A stretch of 64,000 nucleotides of DNA, from contig NC_010530.1 in the NCBI RefSeq assembly GCF_000069785.1, positions 986,001-1,050,000 of the forward strand. The letters are read 5' to 3'. The stretch comes from Cupriavidus taiwanensis LMG 19424. GTDB lineage: Bacteria; Pseudomonadota; Gammaproteobacteria; Burkholderiales; Burkholderiaceae. Each line of letters opens with the position of its first letter. Positions within the stretch are counted from its first letter, which is position 1. The position numbers and the translations under genes are program-made. Below are positions 42,625 through 51,034 of the stretch, piece after piece. The notes below the pieces were generated by a model. That model did not search any database, was not told the origin of the DNA, and saw only the letters and a program-made list of their open reading frames with translations.

Positions 42625-43085
42625 GTCTGAGCAAAGACGCCCGCGAACTGCTGGAGCGCGCCATCAACCATTCACGCACCTACGCGCGGAACAATATGGG
42701 TGGGGATCGGGAAGCCGCAGAACACATCTTCGGACTGTGCGGCCTGATCGAAGGCGCACTCCTTGTTACCACCGGCCAGGGCGCCAGCGCGCAACAGGCG
42801 GAGCCCACCGACTGGATGTGGTGCTACGAGAACCCGCACGAAGCCGCGCGCGAGATTGACCGCCTACGCGCCGCCCCTGCGCCGACCGCATCGCCTGCCG
42901 CCCCTACGGGAGCCGAGGCGGGAGAACTGGTCAAAGAACTGGACGAACTCTCATCCGATATGGCGTATGAAGCCAACTGTGAGGGGGATCAAGAGAAGGC
43001 CAGCCGCGCGCCGGTGATCGAGCGTGGCGCACGCGCCTTGGCTGCTCTCGCCGCCCCGCAGAGCGCCAGCAAGGAGTGTGCGTGA
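42621..43085 (+). CDS. Hypothetical protein
   Basis: 154 residues: helical N-terminal half (KDARELLERAINHSRTYARN), Ala/Pro-rich linker (about 88-112), helical C-terminus. ATGA coupling to the regulator gene. A pattern common in phage and plasmid accessory proteins. Confidence 0.62.
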   Translation: MSLSKDARELLERAINHSRTYARNNMGGDREAAEHIFGLCGLIEGALLVTTGQGASAQQAEPTDWMWCYENPHEAAREIDRLRAAPAPTASPAAPTGAEAGELVKELDELSSDMAYEANCEGDQEKASRAPVIERGARALAALAAPQSASKECA

Positions 43086-43405
43086 GCAAGGTCAACAAGA
43101 ACTATTGGCAGTATGTCAAGGAATCGACCAAGGGCATGCTGACCGCCTGGGGCCGCATCAATTGGTATTGGGACGCTGTGGTGGAAGGATTCTTGTCCGC
43201 CATCTTTGTCGCGCTACTATTGTTGCTGCCGTTCTTCTTCTGGCTGTCACCGCTTGTCGCGCTGCTGACCCGTGCCAGTGATCGCCGCGATGCCAGGCAA
43301 CTGGCGAAGCAGCAAGAGGAGTTCCTGCGTCGGCGCCGATCCATCTGGAGTTTCCGAATGAATGATTCGGTTGTCGAACGCACACGCAAGGAGATCCAGG
43401 GATGA
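43082..43405 (+). CDS. Single-pass or hairpin membrane protein
   Basis: 107 residues with a strongly hydrophobic region (about 36-62: FLSAIFVALLLLLPFFFWL) and a basic coiled C-terminus. GTG overlaps the previous stop. Confidence 0.62.
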   Translation: MSKVNKNYWQYVKESTKGMLTAWGRINWYWDAVVEGFLSAIFVALLLLLPFFFWLSPLVALLTRASDRRDARQLAKQQEEFLRRRRSIWSFRMNDSVVERTRKEIQG

Positions 43406-43659
43406 TTCCGAAGTCTGAGATGAAACATGGCGCCTACTACCAGGGGCGCTGCCGCAATGCCACGATCGCGCGCTGGAATGGCGAGAAGCAATGCTTCGTC
43501 CATTTCCGGACGAAATTCGGGGAGCATTTCCTTGAGTCGATCAAGCACGAGGAGGACTTTTCCGGCTTCGACTGCTTCAAGCCTGACCGCGAGGTGACAT
43601 TCGAGGAGACAGGCCTGGACCAGGAGATCAACATCAACAGTGCCTGGGGGCCGTTCTAG
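43402..43659 (+). CDS. Small hypothetical protein
   Basis: 85 residues, beta-rich (HGAYYQGRCRNATIARWNG). ATGA coupling to the previous gene; last member of this run. Confidence 0.6.
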   Translation: MIPKSEMKHGAYYQGRCRNATIARWNGEKQCFVHFRTKFGEHFLESIKHEEDFSGFDCFKPDREVTFEETGLDQEININSAWGPF

Positions 43660-43705
43660 GCAAGTCGCGTAGGCCCTGATGACTGTCCTGTTCCCGGTTG
43701 CGAGC

Positions 43706-43719
43706 ATGTCACTGCTGAG
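43706..43719. promoter_or_regulatory. Element-wide motif, copy 6 (ATGTCACTGCTGAG)
   Basis: Shares GTCACTGCTGAG with copy 4. Located 40 bases upstream of the gene at 43760. Confidence 0.45.
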
Positions 43720-43759
43720 TTCATTTCAGCGCGACAACCAACCGACAGGACAGTCCATC

Positions 43760-44095
43760 ATGAAAGCCATCATCCAGCTCAAATGCACCCGCCACCGTTC
43801 GTCTGGTGAAATCATCGGGTTCCGCATGCAAGCGGCCATCCCCAACGAAGCAGGCCGCGTGATGCGCGCCTGCACGGACGGGCAGGGTGAAGTCCTCTCC
43901 TTCTACGCGACCAGCCAACTCGCGCCGTCCTTCAACCGCCCCTACCTGATCGAGGAAACCTCGGACTACTCGCTGATCGGTAAAGGCGAAATGAAGCGCT
44001 TCCTGGAGAAATTGCGCTGGCAGGGTTACACCGCCTACGAGTTCGTCGGCAAGATGTGGGAGCGCGTCCGCCTCGATCCCCACTCGCTGGTCTGA
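43760..44095 (+). CDS. Hypothetical protein
   Basis: 111 residues, alpha/beta, basic (KAIIQLKCTRHRSSGE). Single-gene unit between the motif copy 6 and a terminator. Unrecognised. Confidence 0.62.
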   Translation: MKAIIQLKCTRHRSSGEIIGFRMQAAIPNEAGRVMRACTDGQGEVLSFYATSQLAPSFNRPYLIEETSDYSLIGKGEMKRFLEKLRWQGYTAYEFVGKMWERVRLDPHSLV

Positions 44096-44110
44096 CGGGC
44101 CAGACACAGG

Positions 44111-44132
44111 AAAGGCGCCTTTCGGCGCCTTT
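44111..44132. terminator. Bidirectional Rho-independent-type hairpin
   Basis: AAAGGCGCC, TTTC loop, GGCGCCTTT. Sits between two convergent genes (43760-44095 and 44152-44463). Confidence 0.75.
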
Positions 44133-44151
44133 CAAATCCTCCCAAGCCGGC

Positions 44152-44463
44152 CTAGGCTGCTAGTTCGCAAATGACTTGGAAATTCTGCGCCGCCACGACA
44201 CCGTCTCGCAGGATGGGGGTGACACACAACTTCGTCACATTCCACGTCTCCATATTGCTGGATGTGGAGACGCCATGACGTGCCTGCAGGCGAATGGCCG
44301 TGCCGACTGCCAGGTGACTCAGTTCCCCATTGGCGCCAATTACCGCGAAGCGCTCCGGCTTCCCGACTTCGTTCTCGGTATAGAACTCATAGGTCCACGG
44401 CCAAGTGGGATTGATGCGCTCGTATTCCTCTCTCGAGATACCGAGCTTGAAACTCCTCTCCAT
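44152..44463 (-). CDS. Hypothetical protein
   Basis: 103 residues. ATG 44463 has GGAG about 9 bases upstream; longer frames continue antisense to the next gene and are not credible. Unrecognised; contains ERINPTWPWTYEFYT. Confidence 0.55.
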   Translation of the reverse strand: MERSFKLGISREEYERINPTWPWTYEFYTENEVGKPERFAVIGANGELSHLAVGTAIRLQARHGVSTSSNMETWNVTKLCVTPILRDGVVAAQNFQVICELAA

Positions 44464-44718
44464 CCAAGATCTCCAGAATAAGTTGGAGCGCCAGCCTAGC
44501 ATACTCGCGCGCGGCTTCGCTACCGGCCGCTTGGTCTCCTTTGCTACCAACGCTATTCGCGCATCGCCTGCGCACCCATTCACGCTGCACCGTGCCAAGC
44601 ATCTCTCCTGCTGGATCGATTGTTGTGCCTGCTGGCGCTTGAGAATATCTCTACATCGCAGCGCGCAACGCAAAGCGCTTCGATACATACCTAAAAACAC
44701 ACTTGAAAGGAAAACATC

Positions 44719-45660
44719 ATGACCAACCTTATCGCTGATGTGAGTGCCAACGACCAAGCCGTTCTCGATGACGTGCTGAACGGCCTGGAGATTCCGGGCA
44801 CCGAGGGCGAAGTCGCGGGCCTGCTCGCTGACCTGAACCTGGATCCGGACGACATTGTTGAGCCTGCGCTGCCGTCGGGCGACGAAGCCAACGCCGCGAT
44901 TTTGGGTAAATCGACCATGCAAGCCGCGGTGCCTGCGCTGCCCGCTCCGGTCGCTCCGCTGATCGACGCCAACGCCATCGACGAAGCGGCGCTGGTAGCG
45001 GCGGTGCAGGGCGCCGAGAAGCAAGAAGCCTTGCAAGCGCTGTATGCCGAGCAAGAGCCGGCCCTGCCCACCAGCGCTGGTGATGCGCCGGCGACCGAGG
45101 AGGTCCAGCCGATGGACCCGGCCAAGCCCAAGCGCCAGGCGAGCCACAACCCGCTGCGCAGCACCAGCGCCAAGAAGTCGGAGAAGCTGGTTGCCCGCCT
45201 GGGTGAGCAGGTATCCGAATACCTCGTCCTGGAGATGAGCGATGCCACGCTGCCGCCCGAAGAACTGAAGGCGAAGCAGGATGCGCTGATGGCGATGCTC
45301 GATATGTCGCCCACCAACATCGCCCGCGCCAACGGCCAGGCCGCGGTCCAGAAGAAGGTCGCGGACAAGGCGCTGATGCTGTTCGGCTGGATCAAGAACG
45401 GTGGCGAACTGAACGAAATCATGCGCCGCACGTTCACGGTCCTGCACCGCGATGGGTTCCTGACCTCGGGCGAGAAGGGCAACCTCCAACTCGACCTGCT
45501 GGCGAAGCCCTACTCACTGGGCACGGCGCGAGCGCAGTCCTCGCAGATGTTCGCCCTTCTGCCCCTGCTGAAGATCGCAATCCGCGAGAAGGGCAAGATG
45601 ATCGCCAACCCCGACAGCGCGCTGCTGCCGCAGATCAAGGCCCGCCTGGCGCTGCAGTAA
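44719..45660 (+). CDS. Hypothetical protein, largest of the rightward run
   Basis: 313 residues. Acidic Ala-rich first 130 residues (low complexity, probably disordered), then a basic joint (KPKRQASHNPLRS) and a helical C-terminal domain (about 150-313). AAAGGAAA lies before ATG. No family recognised; a DNA-bound structural or replication-accessory role is possible only as speculation. Confidence 0.65.
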   Translation: MTNLIADVSANDQAVLDDVLNGLEIPGTEGEVAGLLADLNLDPDDIVEPALPSGDEANAAILGKSTMQAAVPALPAPVAPLIDANAIDEAALVAAVQGAEKQEALQALYAEQEPALPTSAGDAPATEEVQPMDPAKPKRQASHNPLRSTSAKKSEKLVARLGEQVSEYLVLEMSDATLPPEELKAKQDALMAMLDMSPTNIARANGQAAVQKKVADKALMLFGWIKNGGELNEIMRRTFTVLHRDGFLTSGEKGNLQLDLLAKPYSLGTARAQSSQMFALLPLLKIAIREKGKMIANPDSALLPQIKARLALQ

Positions 45661-45756
45661 GGCAAACGCGGTCATGAAGGGCGTCCGCCCCTTCACCGTC
45701 AAGCCGCTTGCGCTGCAGGCGGCTTCTCAGTGAAACCACCCGACACCTTGGAGAGA

Positions 45757-46092
45757 ATGATGGACGTGTCCAAACTGCGCCTGCTGTCCGACGATGCTCT
45801 GCGCACCCTGAACCATGCCGTTGTGGGCGTCATCCGCGAGCGCCAAGCTGCCAAGCAGCGGGAAGTTGCCATCAGCCTGCGCATCGGTGGCATCGCCAGC
45901 TTCTACAGCCGCAAGGATGGCAAGACCGTCAAGATCCGGATTGACCGCCTGAACATGAAGACGGTCAGCGGCACCGAGGTGGATCCGACGACCCACAAGC
46001 CGACCTTTCGCACCTGGCGCGTCAGCCCCAGTCTCCTGACAGCTGAACACGCTCGCTCCGACAAGCCGCTGTCGGGCGCTGCCACCTTCTAA
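45757..46092 (+). CDS. Hypothetical basic protein
   Basis: 111 residues. Helical start (KLRLLSDDALRTLNHAVVGVI), then a beta-rich basic segment (GIASFYSRKDGKTVKIRID) that could contact nucleic acid. GGAG precedes the start; a second ATG directly follows. Confidence 0.6.
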   Translation: MMDVSKLRLLSDDALRTLNHAVVGVIRERQAAKQREVAISLRIGGIASFYSRKDGKTVKIRIDRLNMKTVSGTEVDPTTHKPTFRTWRVSPSLLTAEHARSDKPLSGAATF

Positions 46093-46185
46093 GCGGCACC
46101 GATTTACCTGAGAGTGTGTGACTTTGCGAGGCTTCGGCCCTGCCTTTTTGCGACAATGGGGTTCCATGGAATAGGGGGGAGAGCT

Positions 46186-46653
46186 ATGGCGCTGAACAAG
46201 CAGGAACTGCAACCGTTGGTCTATGAATTTTTCTTTGCCTTCTCACGGATGGAATTAGCGCTGAAAGAACGACGGCTGCTTGAGCATGAAAAGGAGGATG
46301 CCAAGGCGAAGCCGGGGTGGAGCGCCTTTGTTGAGATGTTTGAGGCCGACTATGTCCAAAGCGCAGAGGGGATGGCGTTGATTGAGGCGCGGCCGAAGTG
46401 CCAGTTTGTGGGGCCGGACCAGTCCCTTGTGTGGCGTGAACTGAGGGCTGATCCCAACCGATCCGAGCTTGCCAATACGGTCGACGCGCTCCAGGTCGTC
46501 CGTAACAATCTCTTCCATGGCGGCAAGCATGGGGAGAAGTCCTGGGATGACCCAGAGCGGATCGACCGCCTATTGACTCTTGGTAAAGTCGTGCTGCAAC
46601 AGCTGGCAAATCTGCACGACGACATTCGCGCCGAGTTCCTCGACGAGGTGTAA
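46186..46653 (+). CDS. HEPN-like protein (small)
   Basis: 155 residues, all-helical. R106-N-N-L-F-H111 matches the R-x4-6-H catalytic motif of HEPN ribonucleases, followed by GGKHG as in many HEPN proteins. GGGGGGAG lies before ATG. Convergent with the larger HEPN gene 123 bases away. HEPN proteins often act in phage defence or toxin-antitoxin pairs; activity here is inferred. Confidence 0.65.
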   Translation: MALNKQELQPLVYEFFFAFSRMELALKERRLLEHEKEDAKAKPGWSAFVEMFEADYVQSAEGMALIEARPKCQFVGPDQSLVWRELRADPNRSELANTVDALQVVRNNLFHGGKHGEKSWDDPERIDRLLTLGKVVLQQLANLHDDIRAEFLDEV

Positions 46654-46776
46654 GGACGCGAGCGCTTAGACCCTCTATGAGCGATTCTTGCTGCAGCGTT
46701 AAGGGTCGGGTAGCACTGCGCGAATTGCCCGCGAGGCCGCACTGTTCTGATGCGACTGCACACTGTGGCAGGTGGG

Positions 46777-47961
46777 TCACCTGATGTCGTTAAGCTTCGG
46801 CAGGAGATTGCTAATCACGAAGTTGTCAACGTGCTGAACGATCTTTAGCAGTAAGTGGTGGAGGTGGTTCACGTGATGTAGTTCAATTTTCCGCGGGCTC
46901 CCATCAACAGCGTTCCCGTTCCGATGCACTAAGTCATGGCGCGCAGAAACGACACCGGCAAGATCGTCGAGCAGCGCTTCGGGTATATCGGCTAGGAGCA
47001 CGTTGTTGAAGATTGACTTGATGTCTCCGATGTTATGGAACGAAACTCTTTCCAAGCTCTCCTGAACCATGGACTGGATTTGGTCAAGCGTGGTAAAGAG
47101 ATCTTGGATGGCAACCTTCTTTTCGCGCTGACCTAGGCCACCCGACTCGACATACCGGCGCAGGAGGTTTCGATCCTTCAGAATGAAACGCCGCGCGGTG
47201 TCGGACAAGTATGCCTCTAGGGCAGTCACGAGATTGCTGTAGACCATCTTGCAAAGGACATCATTGCCCCGCGGCACCGTGCCGAACAGTTGCAGCGCTT
47301 CGGTCGTTGATCGAACGAACGTGTCGTGGAATACGGTCGTCCGAGGGGCGGAGGCGGCGTTCTCTTTCCCAAAGAAGTCTGCAATATAGCCGCCCCGGAC
47401 GAGTTCGGTGGCGTCAAGTTCGCAGGATGCGTTCTCAGGGGCTGCCTCAAGGGCGATCCGCATCGCACCATTTATGCTCCGAGCTGGGATGCCGAGATCA
47501 AGAGGAAGCCAAGTAGAGCGTCGGAGGTGGTCGTCGATCTTTAAGAGAAGTCGGTGGATTGCCGAGCCTTCCACTTCATTGATCACGCCTACGTGCGCCT
47601 TTTTTGGCGCGCTAATCACGAAGCGGGCTGCTTCGAGCCACTCTTTCAGGTCCATCCGGTCATAGAGTTCGACGTCCTCGTTTTCGATCCAATCGTGCCA
47701 TTGTCCGGCCTCGTCGGATAGCTTGTCGCAGGCGAATTTGAACTCCCGTTCGGCATCTTCCACTGTGTAACCAAGGGCGTCCAGTCGCGCTTTCATCGCT
47801 CTTACAGTTGCTCGATACCGATAGCGTGGGAATAGACCGCCGCCGGCCAAATGCTCGTTCGAACGGTCTTTATCTTCATCGAGGAACAGCCACATCGACA
47901 GGAAACCCGGTGTCCGGAGGACCGGATACCCGGCCACTTTGAGGTATGCACTACTATCCAT
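46777..47961 (-). CDS. HEPN-domain protein with Toprim-associated N-terminal domain
   Basis: 394 residues. The first about 80 residues (LFPRYRYRATVRAMKARLDA with LGYTVEDAEREF) resemble the N-terminal domain often found with HEPN/Toprim proteins. Residues 220-390 are helical with R341-H-D-L-V-H346, the R-x4-H motif of RiboL-PSP-HEPN RNases. Predicted abortive-infection-type ribonuclease. Promoter region shared with the 48022/48110 motif copies. Active-site residues look intact. Confidence 0.68.
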   Translation of the reverse strand: MDSSAYLKVAGYPVLRTPGFLSMWLFLDEDKDRSNEHLAGGGLFPRYRYRATVRAMKARLDALGYTVEDAEREFKFACDKLSDEAGQWHDWIENEDVELYDRMDLKEWLEAARFVISAPKKAHVGVINEVEGSAIHRLLLKIDDHLRRSTWLPLDLGIPARSINGAMRIALEAAPENASCELDATELVRGGYIADFFGKENAASAPRTTVFHDTFVRSTTEALQLFGTVPRGNDVLCKMVYSNLVTALEAYLSDTARRFILKDRNLLRRYVESGGLGQREKKVAIQDLFTTLDQIQSMVQESLERVSFHNIGDIKSIFNNVLLADIPEALLDDLAGVVSARHDLVHRNGNAVDGSPRKIELHHVNHLHHLLLKIVQHVDNFVISNLLPKLNDIR

Positions 47962-48013
47962 TCGCGTCGCTGGTAACTTTGTAGAGCCTGAATTTTACGC
48001 AGTTCGGAATCGC

Positions 48014-48043
48014 TTGCATAATAAGTCATCAGTGACGTATGAT
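48014..48043 (+). promoter_or_regulatory. Promoter with element motif copy 7
   Basis: TTGCAT (48014-48019), 18-base spacer containing TAAGTCATCAGTGACG (48022-48037), TATGAT (48038-48043). Confidence 0.5.
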
Positions 48044-48104
48044 TGCGGCTCTGTCAGCACGAATTAGCTCCATACCCGGTTTATCGTGGTGGGCGGCGTC
48101 TTTC

Positions 48105-48133
48105 TTGGATAAGTCATAAGTGACGAACAATAT
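48105..48133 (+). promoter_or_regulatory. Promoter with element motif copy 8
   Basis: TTGGAT (48105-48110), 17-base spacer with TAAGTCATAAGTGACG (48110-48125), CAATAT (48128-48133). Second copy 88 bases after copy 7, both ahead of the gene at 48188. Confidence 0.5.
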
Positions 48134-48187
48134 CCTGCGGTGCGTAACCAGAATTCATACACCGACCAACACAATGTGAGACGACCC

Positions 48188-48511
48188 ATGTGGATCATCA
48201 CGCGAGATTTCCTGCACGAGCAGAGCCCTGACACTCCGAGCTGCGTTGGCCGCGGCACCTGCAAGAAGGAAGTGGAGACTACATTGCCGGGCGTGCCGGC
48301 AGAGGCGAGGGACGCCTTCCTGGCGGAGCTGCGCAAGCAGATGCCTTACGCCTCCCGCCTGTATGACGACGATGGTGAACTCTACTACGAGGGCCTGTCG
48401 TCCGATCGGGACTCGGAGATCGCTTTCCAGCCGCTCGATTGGGCCACCGCGGACAGCGGCTGCACCTACATCGAATACCTCCAGGACAACGGCAAGTGGG
48501 AGCAACTTTGA
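48188..48511 (+). CDS. Hypothetical acidic protein
   Basis: 107 residues, acidic (YDDDGELYYEGLSSDRDSE), with a C-terminal YIEYLQDNGKWEQL. First gene of a coupled five-gene run. Unrecognised. Confidence 0.62.
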   Translation: MWIITRDFLHEQSPDTPSCVGRGTCKKEVETTLPGVPAEARDAFLAELRKQMPYASRLYDDDGELYYEGLSSDRDSEIAFQPLDWATADSGCTYIEYLQDNGKWEQL

Positions 48512-48735
48512 TTACCCAGGCACAACGTCAAGTCGTCGCGCAGATGCAGGATCTGGATCGCCAGGTCCGCGCGCTTTACGACCAACAGGATCGCCTCATG
48601 AAGATTCTACCGCCGCTGGACCAGCTCTCGGATCTGGACCTGGACTGGTGGATCGGAAATCTGCCCGGCTGCTTCCATCGCACGGAGCTGCGAGTCGAGC
48701 GCTCGCGCCGCAATGAAACCCAGGAGAAAGCCTGA
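48508..48735 (+). CDS. Small coiled hypothetical protein
   Basis: 75 residues from a TTG start that overlaps the previous TGA; helical (QMQDLDRQVRALYDQQDRL). Its stop overlaps the next ATG. Confidence 0.55.
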   Translation: MITQAQRQVVAQMQDLDRQVRALYDQQDRLMKILPPLDQLSDLDLDWWIGNLPGCFHRTELRVERSRRNETQEKA

Positions 48736-48992
48736 TGCCCAGGCCAACACGAACGCACCCCGTGCCGAAGGTGGGCGACACCGTCGCCCTGAACGACTTC
48801 GGCCTGCAGCAAATCTACGGTAACAGCCGCGGTGGCTTGAGCCACATGAAGACGCTGCAGATGAAGATCACGCACGTGGACCGCGAGTCCATGACCTACC
48901 CGGAAGAGACCTTCCCGGTGGAGGTGGATAACGCGGACATCAATATGTTCCTGATCGACCACTGGTGCTTCGACGTTGTGGAGCCGGCATGA
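48735..48992 (+). CDS. Small hypothetical protein
   Basis: 85 residues, beta-rich (VGDTVALNDFGLQQIYG). ATGA coupling on both sides. Confidence 0.6.
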   Translation: MPRPTRTHPVPKVGDTVALNDFGLQQIYGNSRGGLSHMKTLQMKITHVDRESMTYPEETFPVEVDNADINMFLIDHWCFDVVEPA

Positions 48993-49573
48993 TTCTCTTC
49001 ACATCCGACACGCATTTTTGGCACCGCAACGCACTCAAGTTCCGGGACTTCGAATCGGTCGAAAGCATGAACGACCTCCTGGTCAAGCGCTGGAATCGCG
49101 TGGTCAAACCTGACGACGACATTTTCCACCTTGGCGACCTGTCCTTTGCGGGGCTGGCCAGGACGGTGGAGGTGGTGCGCCAACTGAATGGCCGCAAGCA
49201 CTGGATCACCGGCAACCATGACCACGCGCTGGAGCGCAAGCCGGAGTTGACCAACCTGTTCCAGTCGGTCCAACCCTACAAGGAGCTGAAGATCACGGAC
49301 CCGGACGCGAAGGGCGGCGTTCAGCGCATCGTGCTGTGCCACTTCCCGATCCTGTCCTGGAACTGGATGCACCACGGCAGCTGGATGCTGCATGGCCACA
49401 GCCATGGGACGCTCAGGCACCCCTACGAGGACATGCGGCTCTATGACGTGGGTGTAGACCCGAATGGGCTGCAACCGGTGCCCTACTGGAAGATCAAGCA
49501 GATCATGCGGCTGCGGCGCGGTCATGTCTGCGACCAGCATATGGAGACCGCAGATGACGCTGCAGCTGCCTGA
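48989..49573 (+). CDS. Calcineurin-like metallophosphoesterase
   Basis: 194 residues. Complete two-metal motif set: SDTHFWH at 6-12, LGDLS near 49, GNHDH near 75, CHFPI near 118 and GHSHG near 137. This is the small phage/plasmid-type phosphoesterase; the substrate (cyclic nucleotide, DNA end or other phosphodiester) is unknown. Coupled to both neighbours. Confidence 0.88.
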   Translation: MILFTSDTHFWHRNALKFRDFESVESMNDLLVKRWNRVVKPDDDIFHLGDLSFAGLARTVEVVRQLNGRKHWITGNHDHALERKPELTNLFQSVQPYKELKITDPDAKGGVQRIVLCHFPILSWNWMHHGSWMLHGHSHGTLRHPYEDMRLYDVGVDPNGLQPVPYWKIKQIMRLRRGHVCDQHMETADDAAAA

Positions 49574-49850
49574 AGGCATCAGCCACCAGGACCTGATCGA
49601 AGTCTCCGGCTTGGGCGACACCGTGTGGGTGAACGCTCCGGACGGTTCGTGCATCGGCCGGTTCTCCAAGCGTTTTGGCATCGACGTGCATCGGACTCTC
49701 ACGGATCAGATGACCGGGCTGGATCAGTGCCTGTTTTGCACTCATGAAGCGGCCGGGCCGGCGGAGTGGGAGCAGTTTCGCGCGGCCATGCTGCAGCACT
49801 ACGGCATGGACGTGCCGGCAGACACCATAAATTTCGAGGAGAAAGCATGA
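49554..49850 (+). CDS. Hypothetical protein
   Basis: 98 residues, mixed fold with CLFCTHEAAG near 70 (two cysteines). Overlaps the phosphoesterase gene by 20 bases. Unrecognised. Confidence 0.58.
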   Translation: MTLQLPEGISHQDLIEVSGLGDTVWVNAPDGSCIGRFSKRFGIDVHRTLTDQMTGLDQCLFCTHEAAGPAEWEQFRAAMLQHYGMDVPADTINFEEKA

Positions 49851-50518
49851 CCGAGCGCACCATCGTGGACGATTTCGTCAAGCAGGCGATGTTGGACCAC
49901 TTCAGCCTGTTCCCGACCCGCAATCACGTCCTGGAACACCTGTTCCTCACCCTCGGCAATGGCTTCGAGTGGGGATCGGACGGTTACGGTAATGCCGTGC
50001 CGGTGGCCTACTTCCTTGATCGCCATGCCAACCGCGGCATACTCCTCTTCGAGGAAGAAATGCCTGATATGGCCAACAAGACTACCGGCCTGCCTGCCTT
50101 GGACGCGGCCTATCAGGTCAACGCCGAGTTCCAGAACCTCGTGCGCTCCTGGGCTGCCGCGAACATCGACGTTATCTCCAGCGATGCCTTTCACTTCTAC
50201 GGCCACAGCCTTGGTAAGGTGAAGCCATACCCATACTGCAAAGGCGGCCTGCTGGACACAGCTCCGGACAATATTCATCCCGAGTGGAAGCGTGCCGCGG
50301 TGCGGTTTGCCCACAACATTCTGGCGCAGATTCGTGGCTCGCTCGGTCTGGTCAATAGCGACGAGGAGACGCTGCGTTACCTGGAGCAGCGCGCTCAGGA
50401 ATATCTGCAGCCGTTCCAGGTATGCAAGGCGGCAGTGAAGCGCTTCCGCGATCCTGCTCAGGAGGCTCTGGCCGCCAAGCTCATTGCCGAGGTGTTGGCG
50501 GAAGGCGGCAAGTCATGA
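49847..50518 (+). CDS. Hypothetical protein
   Basis: 223 residues, mainly helical (VDDFVKQAMLDHFSLFP at the start). ATGA coupling to the previous gene; GAGGAGAAA lies before the start. Unrecognised. Confidence 0.65.
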   Translation: MTERTIVDDFVKQAMLDHFSLFPTRNHVLEHLFLTLGNGFEWGSDGYGNAVPVAYFLDRHANRGILLFEEEMPDMANKTTGLPALDAAYQVNAEFQNLVRSWAAANIDVISSDAFHFYGHSLGKVKPYPYCKGGLLDTAPDNIHPEWKRAAVRFAHNILAQIRGSLGLVNSDEETLRYLEQRAQEYLQPFQVCKAAVKRFRDPAQEALAAKLIAEVLAEGGKS

Positions 50519-50943
50519 AAGCCAAGCGCACAGAGCCGAAAGTTACGCGCATTCGTCCTGCCGGCGACAACCATCAGGTTGTCACGGTGGAGGGCGGCCG
50601 CGGCCTCTACAGAAAGCAGCCATGCGATGACTGCCCCTGGCGGGTGGATGCCGTGGCTGAGTTTCCCGCTGAGGCCTTCCGGCATTCGGCCCCAACGGCT
50701 TACGACATGGCGACACACACGTTTGCCTGCCACCAGTCTGGTCAACAGAAGCCGGCCACGTGCGCTGGCTTCCTGCTGCGCGGCGCCGAACACAACCTCA
50801 GCGTGCGCATGGGCCGGATGAACGGACGCATCAAGAACGACGTGTCGGACGGCGGTCATGCGCTGCATCCGAGCTACCGAGCGATGGCTGTGGCCAATGG
50901 GGTGGATCCGGACGATCCAGTGCTGCAGCCCTGCCGCGACTAG
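50515..50943 (+). CDS. DUF6283-like cysteine-motif protein
   Basis: 142 residues. CDDCPWRVDA near 39-48, a further His-Cys (FACHQS) and TCAGF give a conserved Cys/His set likely to bind metal or a cluster. The layout matches a phage-associated family I recall as DUF6283. Coupled to the previous gene. Confidence 0.65.
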   Translation: MKAKRTEPKVTRIRPAGDNHQVVTVEGGRGLYRKQPCDDCPWRVDAVAEFPAEAFRHSAPTAYDMATHTFACHQSGQQKPATCAGFLLRGAEHNLSVRMGRMNGRIKNDVSDGGHALHPSYRAMAVANGVDPDDPVLQPCRD

Positions 50944-51034
50944 CGGCGTCATTGCAGGCTAAGTAGCAGGACCAACTCAAAGTCCTACTACCGATTGCGA
51001 CAATTCTTACATCAACAACCGAACGGGAATCGAC

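Noticed and set aside
44464..45489. N-terminal extension of the small leftward gene across the 313-residue gene
   Set aside because: It would be antisense to a well-supported gene; an ATG at 44463 with a ribosome site gives a compact protein.
50964..50990. Imperfect GTAGCAGGAC/GTCCTACTAC inverted repeat as a terminator
   Set aside because: One mismatch, a 7-9 base loop and no T tract; may be an operator, but not strong enough to list as a site.
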